A stretch of DNA of 64,000 nt from Ancylobacter polymorphus (GTDB taxonomy: Bacteria; Pseudomonadota; Alphaproteobacteria; Rhizobiales; Xanthobacteraceae). Location of the stretch: positions 310,001-374,000 of the forward strand of contig NZ_JAUSUI010000006.1 of NCBI RefSeq assembly GCF_030813495.1, in the 5' to 3' direction. The notes under the pieces are model-generated. The model made no database searches, was not told the origin of the DNA, and worked only from the letters and a program-made list of their open reading frames with translations. Positions 20,854 through 39,493 of the stretch are shown here, one piece after another (within the stretch, counting starts at the first letter, position 1; each line of letters begins with the position of its first letter). The translations under genes and the position numbers were made by a program.

Positions 20854-23121
20854 TCACAGCGGCAGGCCGGCCTTCTCGGCGAAGGCGGCGAGCTGCGGGC
20901 GCAGCGACGCCACCTCGCCGCGCGTGCCGAGCAGCGGTTCGACAAAAGCGGAAGCGGCGGGCAGGTCGAGTTCGAGCAGCATCGCCTTCACAGGGCCATA
21001 GGAGGCCGGGGAAACGGACAGTTTGCGGTAGCCGATGGCGGCAAGGGCCAGCGCTTCCAGCGGGCGCGAGGCCAATTCGCCGCAAAGCGTGACCGGCTTG
21101 CCGTATTCCGCCGCCTTGTCGATGATCAGCTTGAGCGCCCGCAATGCGGAGGGTGCAAGCGGGTCGAAGCGGTCGGCGACGCGGGCATTGCCGCGATCGG
21201 CGGCATAGAGGAACTGCACGAGGTCGTTGGAGCCGACCGAGGCGAAGTCCACCCGGCTGAACAGCTGGTCGAGCTGGAACAGCAGCGCAGGCACTTCCAG
21301 CATCACCCCGACCAGCACCCGCTCGGGCAGGCCGTGGCCGTGCCGGCGCAGATGGGTGAGCTCGCGCTCGACGATGTGGTGGGCGCGGTCATATTCCTCC
21401 ACCGCCGACACCATGGGGAAGATGAGACGCAGCTCGCGCCCGGTGGCGGCGCGCAGCAGGGCGCGGATCTGGCTGCGCAGCAGGCCGGGCCGGTCGAGGC
21501 CGAGGCGGATCGCCCGCCAACCCAGCGCCGGGTTTTCTTCCTCGATCGCCCGCATATAGGGCAGCACCTTGTCGCCGCCGATGTCGAGGGTGCGGAACAC
21601 CACGGGCCGTTCTCCCGCCGCGTCCAGCACCGAGCGGTAGAGCTTCAGCTGCTCATTGGTGCGCGGGAAGGCAGAGGCGATCATGAACTGCAGTTCGGTG
21701 CGGAACAGGCCGATGCCGGTGGCGCCGGTCTCCGCGATATGTGGCAGGTCGACCAGCAGGCCGGCATTGAGGTGCAGCTCAATCGGCGTGCCGTCCTTGG
21801 TGACGGTCGGCACGTCGCGCAGGGCGGCGTAGCGCTCCAGCCGCTTGGCGCGGAACCGCACCTTGTCGACATAGGCGTTCTCGACATCGGCGGGCGGGCG
21901 GATATGCACCTCGCCCGAGACGCCGTCGACGATCACCGCGTCGCCGGCATCGACCTGGCCGACGACGTTTTCCATATGGCCGACGGCGGCGATGCCGAGC
22001 GCCCGCGCCACGATGGTGAGGTGGCTGGTCGCCGCGCCTTCTTCCAGCACCAGGCCGCGAATGCGCGTGCGGTCATAGTCGAGCAGCGCCGCCGGGCTCA
22101 TATTGCGGGCGACGATGACGGCATTGTCCGGCAGCTTGCTGTGCTCGGAACCCGCCGCGCGGCCGGTGAGCTGGCGCAGCAGCCGATTGGCGAGATCGTC
22201 GAGATCGTGCATCCGCTCGCGCAGATAGGGGTCGGTCATGCGCAGCATGCGGGCGCGGGTGTCGGACTGCACGCGCTCCACCGCGCCCTCGGCGGTGAGG
22301 CCGGTCATCACCGCCTCGCGCATGCGGCCGATCCAGCCGCGATCATGGGCGAACATGCGGTAGGCTTCGAGAATTTCGCGGTGCTCGCCGACGCGGGCGA
22401 CGCCCTCATCCTCCAGCATGATGTCGATGGAGGCGCGCAGCGTCTCGACCGCGCCGTCGAGCCGCTTCAATTCGCCGGGCAGGTCGTCGGCGATGACCTT
22501 GGTGACCTCGATGCGCGGCTCGTGCAGCACCACATGGCCGAGGCCGATGCCTTCCGAAAGCGCGAGTCCCTTGAGGTGGAGCGGACGACGCGCCGCCGGC
22601 TCGGCGCCGGGCAGCGCCATGGCGGTGAGCTCGCCCGAGGCGATGATCTCGGCCAGCACCATGGCCGTGGTCTGCAGCGCCTCAATCTCCTCCTCGGTAT
22701 AGGAGCGGTGGGCGCGGTTCTGCACCACCAGCACGCCGAGCGTGTTGCCGGCGCGCAGGATGGGTACGCCGAGGAAGGAGTGGTAGATTTCTTCGCCCGT
22801 TTCCGGACGGTAGGAGAAGGCCGGGTGCGCCTGGGCGTTGGAGAGGCTGATCGGCTCGGCCTCGCGCGCCACCGTGCCAACGAGGCCCTCGTCGATCCGC
22901 ATCACCGTGAGATGCACGGCGGTGCGGTTGAGGCCTTCGGTGGCGTAGAGTTCGAGCGTGCCGTCGACGCGCAGCACATAGACCGAGCACACCTCGGCCA
23001 CCATGTTGGCCGCGATCAGTACCACGATCTTGTCGAGGCGGTCCTGCGCGCTCACCGGCTCCGCCATGACCTCGCGGAGACGCCTCAAAAGCACGCGCGG
23101 GCCGCCGAGCGCGCCACGCAT
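20854..23121 (-). CDS. ptsP: PEP-protein phosphotransferase of the nitrogen PTS (EI-Ntr)
   Basis: A 755-residue enzyme. The N-terminal GAF domain (about 20-170: [15 protein letters not shown] to [10 protein letters not shown]) precedes the PEP-utiliser domains. The phospho-histidine is in the [16 protein letters not shown] segment, and the PEP barrel has the [11 protein letters not shown] block. It passes phosphate from PEP to NPr and then EIIA-Ntr, a chain that in this group influences potassium and carbon/nitrogen signalling and PHB. The GAF domain senses glutamine and 2-oxoglutarate in relatives. Confidence 0.96.
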   Translation of the reverse strand: MRGALGGPRVLLRRLREVMAEPVSAQDRLDKIVVLIAANMVAEVCSVYVLRVDGTLELYATEGLNRTAVHLTVMRIDEGLVGTVAREAEPISLSNAQAHPAFSYRPETGEEIYHSFLGVPILRAGNTLGVLVVQNRAHRSYTEEEIEALQTTAMVLAEIIASGELTAMALPGAEPAARRPLHLKGLALSEGIGLGHVVLHEPRIEVTKVIADDLPGELKRLDGAVETLRASIDIMLEDEGVARVGEHREILEAYRMFAHDRGWIGRMREAVMTGLTAEGAVERVQSDTRARMLRMTDPYLRERMHDLDDLANRLLRQLTGRAAGSEHSKLPDNAVIVARNMSPAALLDYDRTRIRGLVLEEGAATSHLTIVARALGIAAVGHMENVVGQVDAGDAVIVDGVSGEVHIRPPADVENAYVDKVRFRAKRLERYAALRDVPTVTKDGTPIELHLNAGLLVDLPHIAETGATGIGLFRTELQFMIASAFPRTNEQLKLYRSVLDAAGERPVVFRTLDIGGDKVLPYMRAIEEENPALGWRAIRLGLDRPGLLRSQIRALLRAATGRELRLIFPMVSAVEEYDRAHHIVERELTHLRRHGHGLPERVLVGVMLEVPALLFQLDQLFSRVDFASVGSNDLVQFLYAADRGNARVADRFDPLAPSALRALKLIIDKAAEYGKPVTLCGELASRPLEALALAAIGYRKLSVSPASYGPVKAMLLELDLPAASAFVEPLLGTRGEVASLRPQLAAFAEKAGLPL

Positions 23122-23202
23122 TGGCCGTCCTCGGTTTCCGGGAGCCGCTATCCCGGAGCGTCACTCAACACGGCGCGACTCGCGCCGCGCCGTTGCCTGA
23201 CT

Positions 23203-24453
23203 TCAGGCGTCTAGCCCGTATACCGAATGCAGCGTTCGCACGGCAAGCTCGGTATAGGCGGCGTCGATCAGCACCGAGATCTTGATCTCGGAGGTGGAGA
23301 TGGCGCGGATGTTGATTCCGCGCTCGGAAAGCGCCTTGAAGGCCCGTGCCGCGACGCCCGCATGGCTACGCATGCCGATGCCGATGATCGAGACCTTCAC
23401 CACGTCGGTGGCGCCCTCGATGCTCTGGAAGCCGATCTGGTCGCGCACCACGGCAAGGGCCGCCTTGGCGCGTTCGAAATCGGTGCTCGGCACGGTGAAG
23501 GTGATGTCGGTGAAGCCCTCGGCCGAGATATTCTGGACGATCATGTCGACATTGATGTTCGCTTCCGCGAGCGGCACGAACACATTGGCCGCGATGCCGG
23601 GCTGGTCCGGCACATGGCGAATGCTGACCTGGGCTTCGTCCCGGGCGAAGGCGATGCCGGTGACGACTTCACTCTCCACGATTTCCTCCTCGTCGCAAAT
23701 CAGGGTGCCGGGCGGGTCGCCGGCGGTCTTGAGTTCCGGAGCGTCCGGATCGGTGAAGCTGGAACGCACGAAGGTGCGCACCTTGTGTACCATGGCGAGC
23801 TCGACCGAGCGCACCTGAAGCACCTTGGCGCCGAGCGACGCCATTTCCAGCATTTCCTCGAAGGCCACCTTCTCCAGCCGCCGCGCCTTCGGCACAATGC
23901 GCGGATCGGTGGTGTAGACGCCGTCGACATCTGTGTAGATATCGCAGCGGTCGGCCTTGATGCCGGCCGCGACCGCCACAGCGCTGGTGTCCGAGCCGCC
24001 GCGCCCGAGTGTGGTGAGGCGCCCGGTCGGCAGGTGGATGCCCTGGAAGCCGGCGATGACAGCGACTTCGCCCTGGGCGAAGCGGTTGATGATCTCCTCG
24101 CCGTTCACGTCGAGGATGCGGGCGGCGCCATGGGCGTCGTCGGTCGAGATGGGCAGTTGCCAGCCGAGCCAGGAGCGGGCCGGAATGCCCATGTCCTGCA
24201 GCACGATGGCCAGCAGGCCAGAGGTCACCTGTTCGCCCGAGGCGACGATGGCGTCATATTCGCGCGCGTCGTGCAGCACGGCGGCCTCGCGGCACCAGGC
24301 GACCAGCTCATTGGTCTTGCCGGACATGGCCGAGACGACGACGGCGACCTGATGGCCGGCCTCCACTTCCCGTTTGACGTGCCGCGCAACGATGCGAATG
24401 CGCTCAATGTTGGCGACCGAGGTGCCGCCGAACTTCATCACCAGACGTGCCAT
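23203..24453 (-). CDS. lysC: Aspartate kinase
   Basis: A 416-residue kinase that makes aspartyl-4-phosphate, the entry step to lysine, threonine and methionine. [15 protein letters not shown] starts the catalytic domain, and two C-terminal ACT domains ([17 protein letters not shown] and [17 protein letters not shown]) give allosteric control. The ATG at 24453 is the family start. In the 81-base gap to ptsP there is a hairpin (23171-23187, 7-base-pair stem, loop ACT) without a T tract. A strong GC hairpin (about 24481-24512) sits in its leader on the minus strand. Confidence 0.96.
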   Translation of the reverse strand: MARLVMKFGGTSVANIERIRIVARHVKREVEAGHQVAVVVSAMSGKTNELVAWCREAAVLHDAREYDAIVASGEQVTSGLLAIVLQDMGIPARSWLGWQLPISTDDAHGAARILDVNGEEIINRFAQGEVAVIAGFQGIHLPTGRLTTLGRGGSDTSAVAVAAGIKADRCDIYTDVDGVYTTDPRIVPKARRLEKVAFEEMLEMASLGAKVLQVRSVELAMVHKVRTFVRSSFTDPDAPELKTAGDPPGTLICDEEEIVESEVVTGIAFARDEAQVSIRHVPDQPGIAANVFVPLAEANINVDMIVQNISAEGFTDITFTVPSTDFERAKAALAVVRDQIGFQSIEGATDVVKVSIIGIGMRSHAGVAARAFKALSERGINIRAISTSEIKISVLIDAAYTELAVRTLHSVYGLDA

Positions 24454-24611
24454 GCGGGAAACCGTACCGTGTTCTTCTGTGGGGCCGGGCGGGAGAATGT
24501 GAGCTCCCGGCCCAAAAGGCGCGTATACATATCCACCTCGCGCCGCGCCCGCAACGGCGCCGCGCGAGCTTGGAATCCCTCTCGGCACCGCCGGGCGAAG
24601 ATGAGGCGTCG

Positions 24612-25361
24612 ATGACCGCAACCGCCACCACCGTCGATCCCCGTGAAGTCGAGCGCTTCGCCGCGCTCGCCGCCGAATGGTGGAATCCGCGCGGCAAGAT
24701 GCGGGTTCTGCACAAGTTCAACCCGGTGCGGCTCGCCTATCTGCGCGAGACGCTCACCGCTCATTTCGGCCGCGATCCCCGTGCCATCCGCCCGCTGGAA
24801 GGGCTGCGCCTGCTCGATATCGGCTGCGGTGGCGGCCTGCTGAGCGAGCCGCTGGCGCGCATGGGCGCGGATGTCACCGGCATCGATCCCGCCGAGCGCA
24901 ATGTGCGGATCGCCGCGCTGCATGCGGAGGAAAGCGGCGTTCCCGTCGATTACCGCGCCACCACGGCCGAGGCGCTGGCCGATGACGGCGAGCGATTCGA
25001 CGTTGTCATGGCGATGGAGGTGGTGGAGCATGTCGCCGATGTCGACCTGTTCCTCGCCCGCGCCGCTGAAATGGTGAAGCCGGGCGGTCTCCTGGTCGCG
25101 GCGACGCTGAACCGGACCAAGCGCGCCTTCGCCCTCGCCATTGTCGGCGCCGAATATGTGCTCGGCTGGCTGCCGCGCGGCACCCATGACTGGCAGCGCT
25201 TCGTCACGCCGGAGGAACTGCAGGCGGCGCTGGAAGCGGGCGGCCTGCGGGTGATCGAGCGCGAGGGCGTTGTGTTCAACCCGCTGGCGGATGAGTGGCG
25301 GCGCTCGGGCGATCTTTCCGTCAACTACATGATGGTGGCCGAGCGCCCCGCCGCGTCCTAG
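24612..25361 (+). CDS. ubiG: Ubiquinone biosynthesis O-methyltransferase
   Basis: A 249-residue class I methyltransferase that performs both O-methylations in ubiquinone synthesis at the membrane. The N-terminal [19 protein letters not shown] is diagnostic for UbiG, the SAM loop is [19 protein letters not shown], and [20 protein letters not shown] covers the membrane-binding segment. The ATG at 24612 gives family length. It is divergent from lysC across 158 bases, which appears conserved in this order. Confidence 0.96.
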   Translation: MTATATTVDPREVERFAALAAEWWNPRGKMRVLHKFNPVRLAYLRETLTAHFGRDPRAIRPLEGLRLLDIGCGGGLLSEPLARMGADVTGIDPAERNVRIAALHAEESGVPVDYRATTAEALADDGERFDVVMAMEVVEHVADVDLFLARAAEMVKPGGLLVAATLNRTKRAFALAIVGAEYVLGWLPRGTHDWQRFVTPEELQAALEAGGLRVIEREGVVFNPLADEWRRSGDLSVNYMMVAERPAAS

Positions 25362-25570
25362 GGCTGGCAGCGGCTCGGGCGACCGCGGCCTGAGCAAAAT
25401 CCGCGTTTGATCCGGCGCAACGCCCTTCCGTTGCCGTTTCGCCACACTACATGAGGACCGACGGATTGCCGCAACGGGGTCCGTTACGGCGGCCGGGATA
25501 CGGGCGCCGTCGTCCCGAGTGACCGTTCGCGCCTCTGGAGGGCGGACGGGGGGCCAGGAGGCAACGCGAA

Positions 25571-28189
<2,619 letters not shown>

Positions 28190-28223
28190 CGGCCTCCACA
28201 CGCCCCACCATCCTGTAAAAGAC

Positions 28224-28250
28224 CGAAGGGCCCTCTCGCGGGGCCCTTCG
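28224..28250 (+). terminator. Hairpin between clpB and the DUF2267 gene
   Basis: A perfect 10-base-pair stem (28224-28233 with 28241-28250) and a seven-base loop, without a T tract. It lies 35 bases after clpB and ends 20 bases before the DUF2267 start, so it may only reduce readthrough. Confidence 0.5.
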
Positions 28251-28270
28251 TGCAGGGGCGGAGGAATGCA

Positions 28271-28690
28271 ATGCCGATACCGATGGAGCTGCAGCACGCA
28301 TCCGACGATTTCGAGCGCTTCCTTGCCGATGCCCGCGACGGATCGGGCCTCGCCACTCGCAACCAGACCTACACCATGGTCGAGGGCGTGCTGCGCACCT
28401 TCCGCCGCCGGCTGGCGGTGCAGCAGGCGCTCGACTTCGCCGATGCGCTGCCGCCCATCCTGCGTGCCATCTTCGTCTCCCGTTGGGATGTCTCGGAGCC
28501 GGTGCTGCCCTTCGCCGACCGGGCGACGCTGACACGGGAGGCGCAGGGGTTGCGCCAACACCACAATTTCGCGCCCGACAATTGTCTGGCCGACGTCGCC
28601 TGCGCGCTGCGCCGTCATGTCGACGCCGTGGCCTTCGACCGGGTGCTGGCGACGCTGCCGGAAGGCGCGGCGGACTATTGGCGCGCCTGA
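28271..28690 (+). CDS. DUF2267 protein
   Basis: A 139-residue helical protein of the DUF2267 family, with FERFLADARDGSGLATRNQTY split by the first helix and TMVEGVLRTFRRRLAVQQALDFADALPPILRAIF across the middle. The family is of unknown function. A GGAGG site (28259-28264) supports the ATG at 28271. It follows clpB on the same strand, so readthrough cotranscription is possible. Confidence 0.85.
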   Translation: MPIPMELQHASDDFERFLADARDGSGLATRNQTYTMVEGVLRTFRRRLAVQQALDFADALPPILRAIFVSRWDVSEPVLPFADRATLTREAQGLRQHHNFAPDNCLADVACALRRHVDAVAFDRVLATLPEGAADYWRA

Positions 28691-28710
28691 CCGATCCCGC
28701 CGATCAAGCA

Positions 28711-28736
28711 AAAGGGCGCCGCGCGGCGCCCTTTTT
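28711..28736. terminator. Terminator between DUF2267 gene and galU
   Basis: AAGGGCGCC (28712-28720), loop GCGC, GGCGCCCTT (28725-28733), then TTT. An A tract precedes it, so it may serve the convergent galU as well. Confidence 0.85.
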
Positions 28737-28765
28737 CATCAGATGGCAGCAGCAGGACCGGGGGC

Positions 28766-29656
28766 TCAACCCCGTCCCAAGAGCGCGTCGAGCTCGGGAC
28801 GGAAGGAGCCGGAGATTTCCGGATTGTCCAGCGCATAGGCGACATTGGCCATCAGGAAGCCGAGCTTCGAGCCGCAATCATAGATCGCGCCGTCAAAGGT
28901 GACGCTGTAGAAATCCTGTGTCTGGGCCAGCTTCAACATAGAATCGGTGAGCTGGATCTCGTTGCCGGCGCCGCGCTCTTGGGTGGCGAGCAGGTCGAAG
29001 ATTTCCGGCTGCAGTATATAGCGGCCTGAAATGGCGAGGTTGGAGGGAGCGTCGTGCTTCTTCGGCTTTTCGACCATGCGGGCGATCTTGTGGACGCCGT
29101 CGGCCATCTCCTCGCCGAGGCCGACAATGCCGTATTGGTCGGTCTGCTCGGGCGGCACCTCATAGACCGCGATGTGGTTGCCGCCGCCGGTGCGCTTGTA
29201 GGCTTCCGCCATCTGGCCGAGGCAGCCCTTGCCGTTGGTCGGCTTGTGCAGCATGTCCGGCAGCAGCAGCGCGAAGGGCTCGTTGCCGATGATGTCGCGG
29301 GCGCACCATACCGCATGGCCGAGGCCGAGCGGCAATTGCTGCCGGGTGAAGCTGGTGGCGCCAGGACCCATGGTCTCCTCGCGCAGCAGTTCCAGCATTT
29401 TCAGCTTGCCGCGCTCCTGCAGCGTGTCTTCCAGCTCGTACTGGCGGTCGAAATGGTCTTCGATCACGCCCTTGTTGCGGCCGGTGACGAAGACGATGTG
29501 CTCGATGCCGGCGGCGCGCGCCTCGTCCACCACATGCTGCACGACGGGACGATCCACCACGGTGAGCATTTCCTTCGGCACCGCCTTGGTGGCGGGAAGA
29601 AAGCGCGTGCCGAGGCCGGCGACGGGGAGGATCGCTTTGCGAATAGGTTTTACCAT
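28766..29656 (-). CDS. galU: UTP-glucose-1-phosphate uridylyltransferase
   Basis: A 296-residue nucleotidyltransferase that makes UDP-glucose for exopolysaccharide, LPS and glucans. [19 protein letters not shown] (8-26) is the nucleotide-binding signature with catalytic Lys, and [14 protein letters not shown] follows. The protein is full length. It is monocistronic and divergent from the transglycosylase gene across 245 bases, in which I see no strong promoter. Confidence 0.96.
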   Translation of the reverse strand: MVKPIRKAILPVAGLGTRFLPATKAVPKEMLTVVDRPVVQHVVDEARAAGIEHIVFVTGRNKGVIEDHFDRQYELEDTLQERGKLKMLELLREETMGPGATSFTRQQLPLGLGHAVWCARDIIGNEPFALLLPDMLHKPTNGKGCLGQMAEAYKRTGGGNHIAVYEVPPEQTDQYGIVGLGEEMADGVHKIARMVEKPKKHDAPSNLAISGRYILQPEIFDLLATQERGAGNEIQLTDSMLKLAQTQDFYSVTFDGAIYDCGSKLGFLMANVAYALDNPEISGSFRPELDALLGRG

Positions 29657-29901
29657 CGGGGGAATATGCCGCTCTTGATGACGCAGGTTCAGGCAGACGG
29701 GCGAACTCGTAGCGCAATGAACTTAACGCTTCGCTCCTGTTAATGCACCGGCGGGTTAACGCGGAGGTGGCGGAATGGGTTCCAGGGGCAGTCACTTCCG
29801 CGAAACAAGGGGATGCCGCAACGGAAAGTGACGCCGCGTTAACATCACCGAAACCATGCGGCTGGCCTAATCATCGCCGGTTTCCGCGTTAGGGTAGCGT
29901 C

Positions 29902-31284
29902 ATGGTTCATCGCACGGCCTCCGACCGGGGGTATGCCGGCCGCGCGGCTGGCGTCGCCATCATCTGTCTCGGGCTTGCCGCTTGCGCCGGTACCGACGAC
30001 ATCACCGGCGCCCTCTCCGCGCCGCCGGCCGCCTATGCCAATGCGGCGCCGGCCCGCCCGTCACCCGTGCGTCCGCAGGCGCGGGCGGAGGCGGCTGCCG
30101 CCGCGCCTGCCGCCACCGCCAGCCATCCCGACATGACCCCGGCCGCACTGGCGCGCGACGAGGCGAATTTCACCCGCTGCATTGCCGCACTGGAACCGAA
30201 GGCGCGCGCCGCCGGTGTCTCCGCCGCCGGCTTTCGCCGCTACACGGCGGGGCTGAAGCCCGATATGGGCATCATGGAGAAGCTGCAGACCCAGCCGGAA
30301 TTCAGCCGGACCGCCGGTGATTATGTCGAAATGCTCGTCTCCGAGACCCGCATCCGCAAGGGCCGGGAGGCGATGGCGCAGAACGCGGCCGTGTTCGCCG
30401 AAGTCGAGCGCCGCTATGGCGTCGACCGCTATGTCGTCGCCGCCATCTGGGGCATTGAGACCAATTACGGCAGCGCGCGCGGCTCCTATCCCGTGATCCA
30501 GGCGACCGGCACGCTCGCCTGCGTCGGCCGCCGCAAGGCCTATTTCCGCGACGAATTCGTCGCTGCCCTGCGCATCGTCGATCGCGGCGACATCCCTGAG
30601 AGCCATCTGCGCGGCTCCTGGGCCGGCGCTTTCGGGCTCACCCAGTTCATGCCCACCGCCTTCCAGCGCGACGCGGTGGACTTCGACGGCGACGGGCATC
30701 GCAACGTGGTCGATTCCGTCGCCGACGCCATGGGCTCCACCGCCAAGAAGCTCAAGCGCGGCGGCTGGCAGGCGGGCCGCAGCTGGGGTTATGAGGTCGT
30801 GCTGCCGCGCCGCTTCGACTATCTGCTGGCCGACAAGAACATCCGCAAGCCGATGCGGGAATGGGCGGCGCTTGGCATTCACCGCCCCGACGGGCGGGCG
30901 ATGCCGCCGGGCGACGAGATGGCCTATCTGCTACTGCCCGCCGGCGCCAAGGGCCCGGCCTTCCTGATGACCGACAATTTCAAGGCGATCCTCAGCTATA
31001 ATCCGGCGGATGCTTATGCGCTCGCCATCGGGCATCTGGCCGACCGTCTGCGCGGCGGCGGCCCCTTCGTCCAGCCGTGGCCGGAACAGCGCGCCCTTTC
31101 GCGCAATGAGCGTTCGGAGCTTCAGCAGCGCCTCGCCTCGCGCGGCTACAATGTCGGCACGCCCGATGGCGCGATCGGCGCGCAGACGCGGGCGGCGGTG
31201 CGCGATTATCAGGTCGCGGTCGGCCTGCCGCCGGACGGAATGGCCAGCGGCGAGGTGCTCGACAGCCTGCGCGGCGGCTCCTGA
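29902..31284 (+). CDS. Lytic murein transglycosylase (MltB family) with PG-binding domain
   Basis: A 460-residue lipoprotein that cleaves glycan strands to 1,6-anhydromuropeptides. The lipobox is LAAC with Cys28. A Pro/Ala linker leads to the MltB-type SLT_2 domain; catalytic Glu186 is in WGIETNYGS, and GAFGLTQFMPTAFQ follows. The C-terminal about 60 residues (RSELQQRLASRGYNVGTPDG) form a PG_binding_1 repeat. The next gene begins 82 bases later on the same strand. Confidence 0.93.
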   Translation: MVHRTASDRGYAGRAAGVAIICLGLAACAGTDDITGALSAPPAAYANAAPARPSPVRPQARAEAAAAAPAATASHPDMTPAALARDEANFTRCIAALEPKARAAGVSAAGFRRYTAGLKPDMGIMEKLQTQPEFSRTAGDYVEMLVSETRIRKGREAMAQNAAVFAEVERRYGVDRYVVAAIWGIETNYGSARGSYPVIQATGTLACVGRRKAYFRDEFVAALRIVDRGDIPESHLRGSWAGAFGLTQFMPTAFQRDAVDFDGDGHRNVVDSVADAMGSTAKKLKRGGWQAGRSWGYEVVLPRRFDYLLADKNIRKPMREWAALGIHRPDGRAMPPGDEMAYLLLPAGAKGPAFLMTDNFKAILSYNPADAYALAIGHLADRLRGGGPFVQPWPEQRALSRNERSELQQRLASRGYNVGTPDGAIGAQTRAAVRDYQVAVGLPPDGMASGEVLDSLRGGS

Positions 31285-31366
31285 TACCGGAACCGGGCCA
31301 GAGGGTCTTGAATCAGCCGCGATAATGGGCCACCCGTTCTGGGTGTCACCATTGGGAAATCGGCGC

Positions 31367-32734
31367 ATGGGCCGCAGGCTCGGCTATCGGATCGGAGCGA
31401 AGGCGCTGGCGGCGGCCGGCCTGCTTCTGGCCGGCTGCGCGCTGGCGCAGGCGCAGAGCGACTGGTTCCGCCCGCCGGCCGATGTCGGCCAACCCTCCGC
31501 CCGGCCCTCCCAACAGCAGCAGCGCCCCCAGCAACAGCAGCAGCGCCAGCAGGCGCGCCCGCAACAGCAGCAGCGGGCCGCCCCGCCGCAGGCCGCCGCG
31601 CCGAGCCGCTCCTGGTCGCCGTTCCAGCCCTTGATCGATCTGTTCGGCGGCCGCGACAACCGGCCCCGGCGCATGCGCCCGATGGAGCCGGAACTGGCGC
31701 CGCCGCCGCCCGTGGTGGCGCAGCCTCCGGCCGAGCCGCGCGGCAAGGTCTATGCCTCGTCCAGCGAGGCGCGGGCGGCGTCCGACAAGGTGAAGGAAGT
31801 GGTGCTGGTGTTCGGCGACGAGCAGGCCGGCACGCTAGCGCAGGGGCTGGCGGACGCCTTCGCCGCCGACCGCGAGACTGCCGCCGTCGTCGCTCGCGCC
31901 GAGGCCGATGCCGGCTTCGCCCCGGGCAGCGGTGTGGACCTCATCGCCGCCGCGCGGCAATTGCCGACCGGCAACGAGCAGGCCAACGTCATTGTGGTGC
32001 TGGCCGGCAGCCATGATCTGGAGCCGATCACCGACGCGGCCGGCGTCCGGGCCGAGCTGTTCGACGAGCGCTGGCGCGACCTCTATTCCCGCCGGGTCGA
32101 GGATTTCCTGCTGGCGCTGAAGCTGCAGCGCCGCAACGTGGTGGTGGTGGGCCTTCCGCCGGTGGAAGACGCGGTGCGCAATGAGCAGATCGCGCGCTAC
32201 AACGCCCTTTTGAAGGAAATGGTGGAGCGCAGCGGCTTCATCTTCGTCGATGTCACCGATGGCTTCGTCGACGAGAACGGCAAGTTCATGATGTCCGGCC
32301 CGGCGGTGGACGGCCAACGCCGCCGCCTGCGCACCGCGGACGGGGTCGGCTTCACCCGCGCAGGGGCACGCAAGCTGGCCTTCTTCGTCGATCAGAAGCT
32401 CGACGATCTGCTCACCGGCAAGGACCTGCCGCCGACGGCGGCCGACCCGGCGGAAACGCGCCCGTCCATCATCATGCTGACGGGCGGCCCGCCGGCTGGC
32501 AACGCCCGCAGCCTCGCCGGCGCGCCGGGCGCGCTGTCGGCCAGCGAGATCCGCACCTCGCCCGTGGCGGAAGCCGACGCCACGCCGGAGCCGGCCAGCG
32601 CGCTTGTCGAGGGCACGGCGCCGCCGGTCGTGGCCGGCCGCACGGACGATTTCCGCTGGCCGCCGGGCCAGCCGGTAGAGCCGCTAGTTCCCGCCATGCC
32701 GCAGGCGCCGCTCACCGCCACGCCCGCGCCCTGA
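31367..32734 (+). CDS. DUF459 SGNH-fold lipoprotein, probably inactive
   Basis: A 455-residue protein with a lipobox (LLAGC, Cys24), a Gln-rich region (about 45-70) and a DUF459 SGNH domain from about 140 to 345. The usual GDS block reads FGDEQAG (Glu152 for Ser), the usual Asn block reads GSHDLEP (His216 for Asn), and the usual DGxHFT block reads DGVGFT (Gly328 for His), so Ser, Asn and His of the catalytic set all seem lost. The C terminus is Ala/Pro-rich. It lies downstream of the transglycosylase gene, suggesting an envelope scaffold role. An in-frame ATG at 31325 is an alternative start. Confidence 0.8.
   Translation: MGRRLGYRIGAKALAAAGLLLAGCALAQAQSDWFRPPADVGQPSARPSQQQQRPQQQQQRQQARPQQQQRAAPPQAAAPSRSWSPFQPLIDLFGGRDNRPRRMRPMEPELAPPPPVVAQPPAEPRGKVYASSSEARAASDKVKEVVLVFGDEQAGTLAQGLADAFAADRETAAVVARAEADAGFAPGSGVDLIAAARQLPTGNEQANVIVVLAGSHDLEPITDAAGVRAELFDERWRDLYSRRVEDFLLALKLQRRNVVVVGLPPVEDAVRNEQIARYNALLKEMVERSGFIFVDVTDGFVDENGKFMMSGPAVDGQRRRLRTADGVGFTRAGARKLAFFVDQKLDDLLTGKDLPPTAADPAETRPSIIMLTGGPPAGNARSLAGAPGALSASEIRTSPVAEADATPEPASALVEGTAPPVVAGRTDDFRWPPGQPVEPLVPAMPQAPLTATPAP
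31508..31575 (+). repeat. CAG-rich tract encoding polyglutamine
   Basis: Runs of CAG and CAA codons encode four clusters of Gln near residues 48-70 of the DUF459 lipoprotein. It is a likely length-variable, disordered spacer behind the lipid anchor. Confidence 0.65.
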
Positions 32735-32751
32735 GCCTTCGCTCGGCATGA

Positions 32752-32778
32752 AAAAGCCGGGCGCGAGGCCCGGCTTTT
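32752..32778. terminator. Bidirectional terminator between DUF459 gene and gltD
   Basis: AAAAGCCGGGC (32752-32762), five-base loop, GCCCGGCTTTT (32768-32778). It lies between convergent stops and is symmetric enough to serve both strands. Confidence 0.85.
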
Positions 32779-32800
32779 GCGTTCAGGCATAGGATGGCCT

Positions 32801-34225
<1,425 letters not shown>

Positions 34226-34365
34226 TGCGCCCTCTTTCGCGGAGCACCGCCACCTTGGAGGCATTCCACCCCCCGGTGCAGATACATCAAACATGCCAGT
34301 TGGAAAATGGCGGCGCGGCACCGTACCGCGCCGCGACCGAGCCGCGGCCCTCCCGAAGGGCCGGT

Positions 34366-34386
34366 CCCGCCGGAAGCCCCGGCGGG
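34366..34386 (-). other. Hairpin in the gltB-gltD spacer
   Basis: CCCGCCGG (34366-34373), loop AAGCC, CCGGCGGG (34379-34386), with no T tract. It could stabilise the upstream gltB message or tune subunit ratio. Confidence 0.45.
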
Positions 34387-34397
34387 TGCGGGCAGAC

Positions 34398-39125
<4,728 letters not shown>

Positions 39126-39493
39126 TCCCGTCACTCCCTCAAGGGTCGCTTTGATGTCCGGCGCCGAAACGGTCTGTTCCCGCGGGGCGCTCTCCCGCAA
39201 GGCGTTCCCGCTCGCCGAACTACGCTAGCATCCGCCGTGCCACGCCCTCAGAAGGGCTGGGCCGCGAATTATAGGACAGCATACCTGCCCTATCAACCGC
39301 GAAGATGCCAGAATTGATGCCCGCGCACAAGCGGCGCGCGTGCAATCGCCGGCGCGTTTTTTCAATCTTCTTGCGAAGCGCGCGCGCGAAGCGAAACGAA
39401 CGGTAAGGCGCCTGGCCTCCGCGCGCAACGCCGTTGCGTCTGAAGGTCGCCGTTGCCGCCGGCGTGGTTGCGAGGGCGGGGAGGGGAGGAGAC
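39126..39493. other. 368-base divergent region, gltB and exported PepSY-like protein
   Basis: It holds the strong gltB promoter and a GC-rich stretch with a T run near 39359. No gene is supported. The plus-strand gene has a very strong GGGGAGGAG site at 39480-39490, but its promoter is not obvious. Confidence 0.55.
39268..39296 (-). promoter_or_regulatory. Sigma-70 promoter of gltB
   Basis: On the minus strand TTGATA (39296-39291), a 17-base spacer and TATAAT (39273-39268). The -10 is perfect and the -35 is 5 of 6. Transcription should start near 39261, giving a 5' leader of about 135 bases. Confidence 0.75.

Noticed and set aside
25362-25570. A heat-shock promoter for clpB (CTTCCG followed by CACTACATG)
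   Set aside because: The -35 lacks CTTG, and the -10 does not fit CYTATNT. I could not support it.
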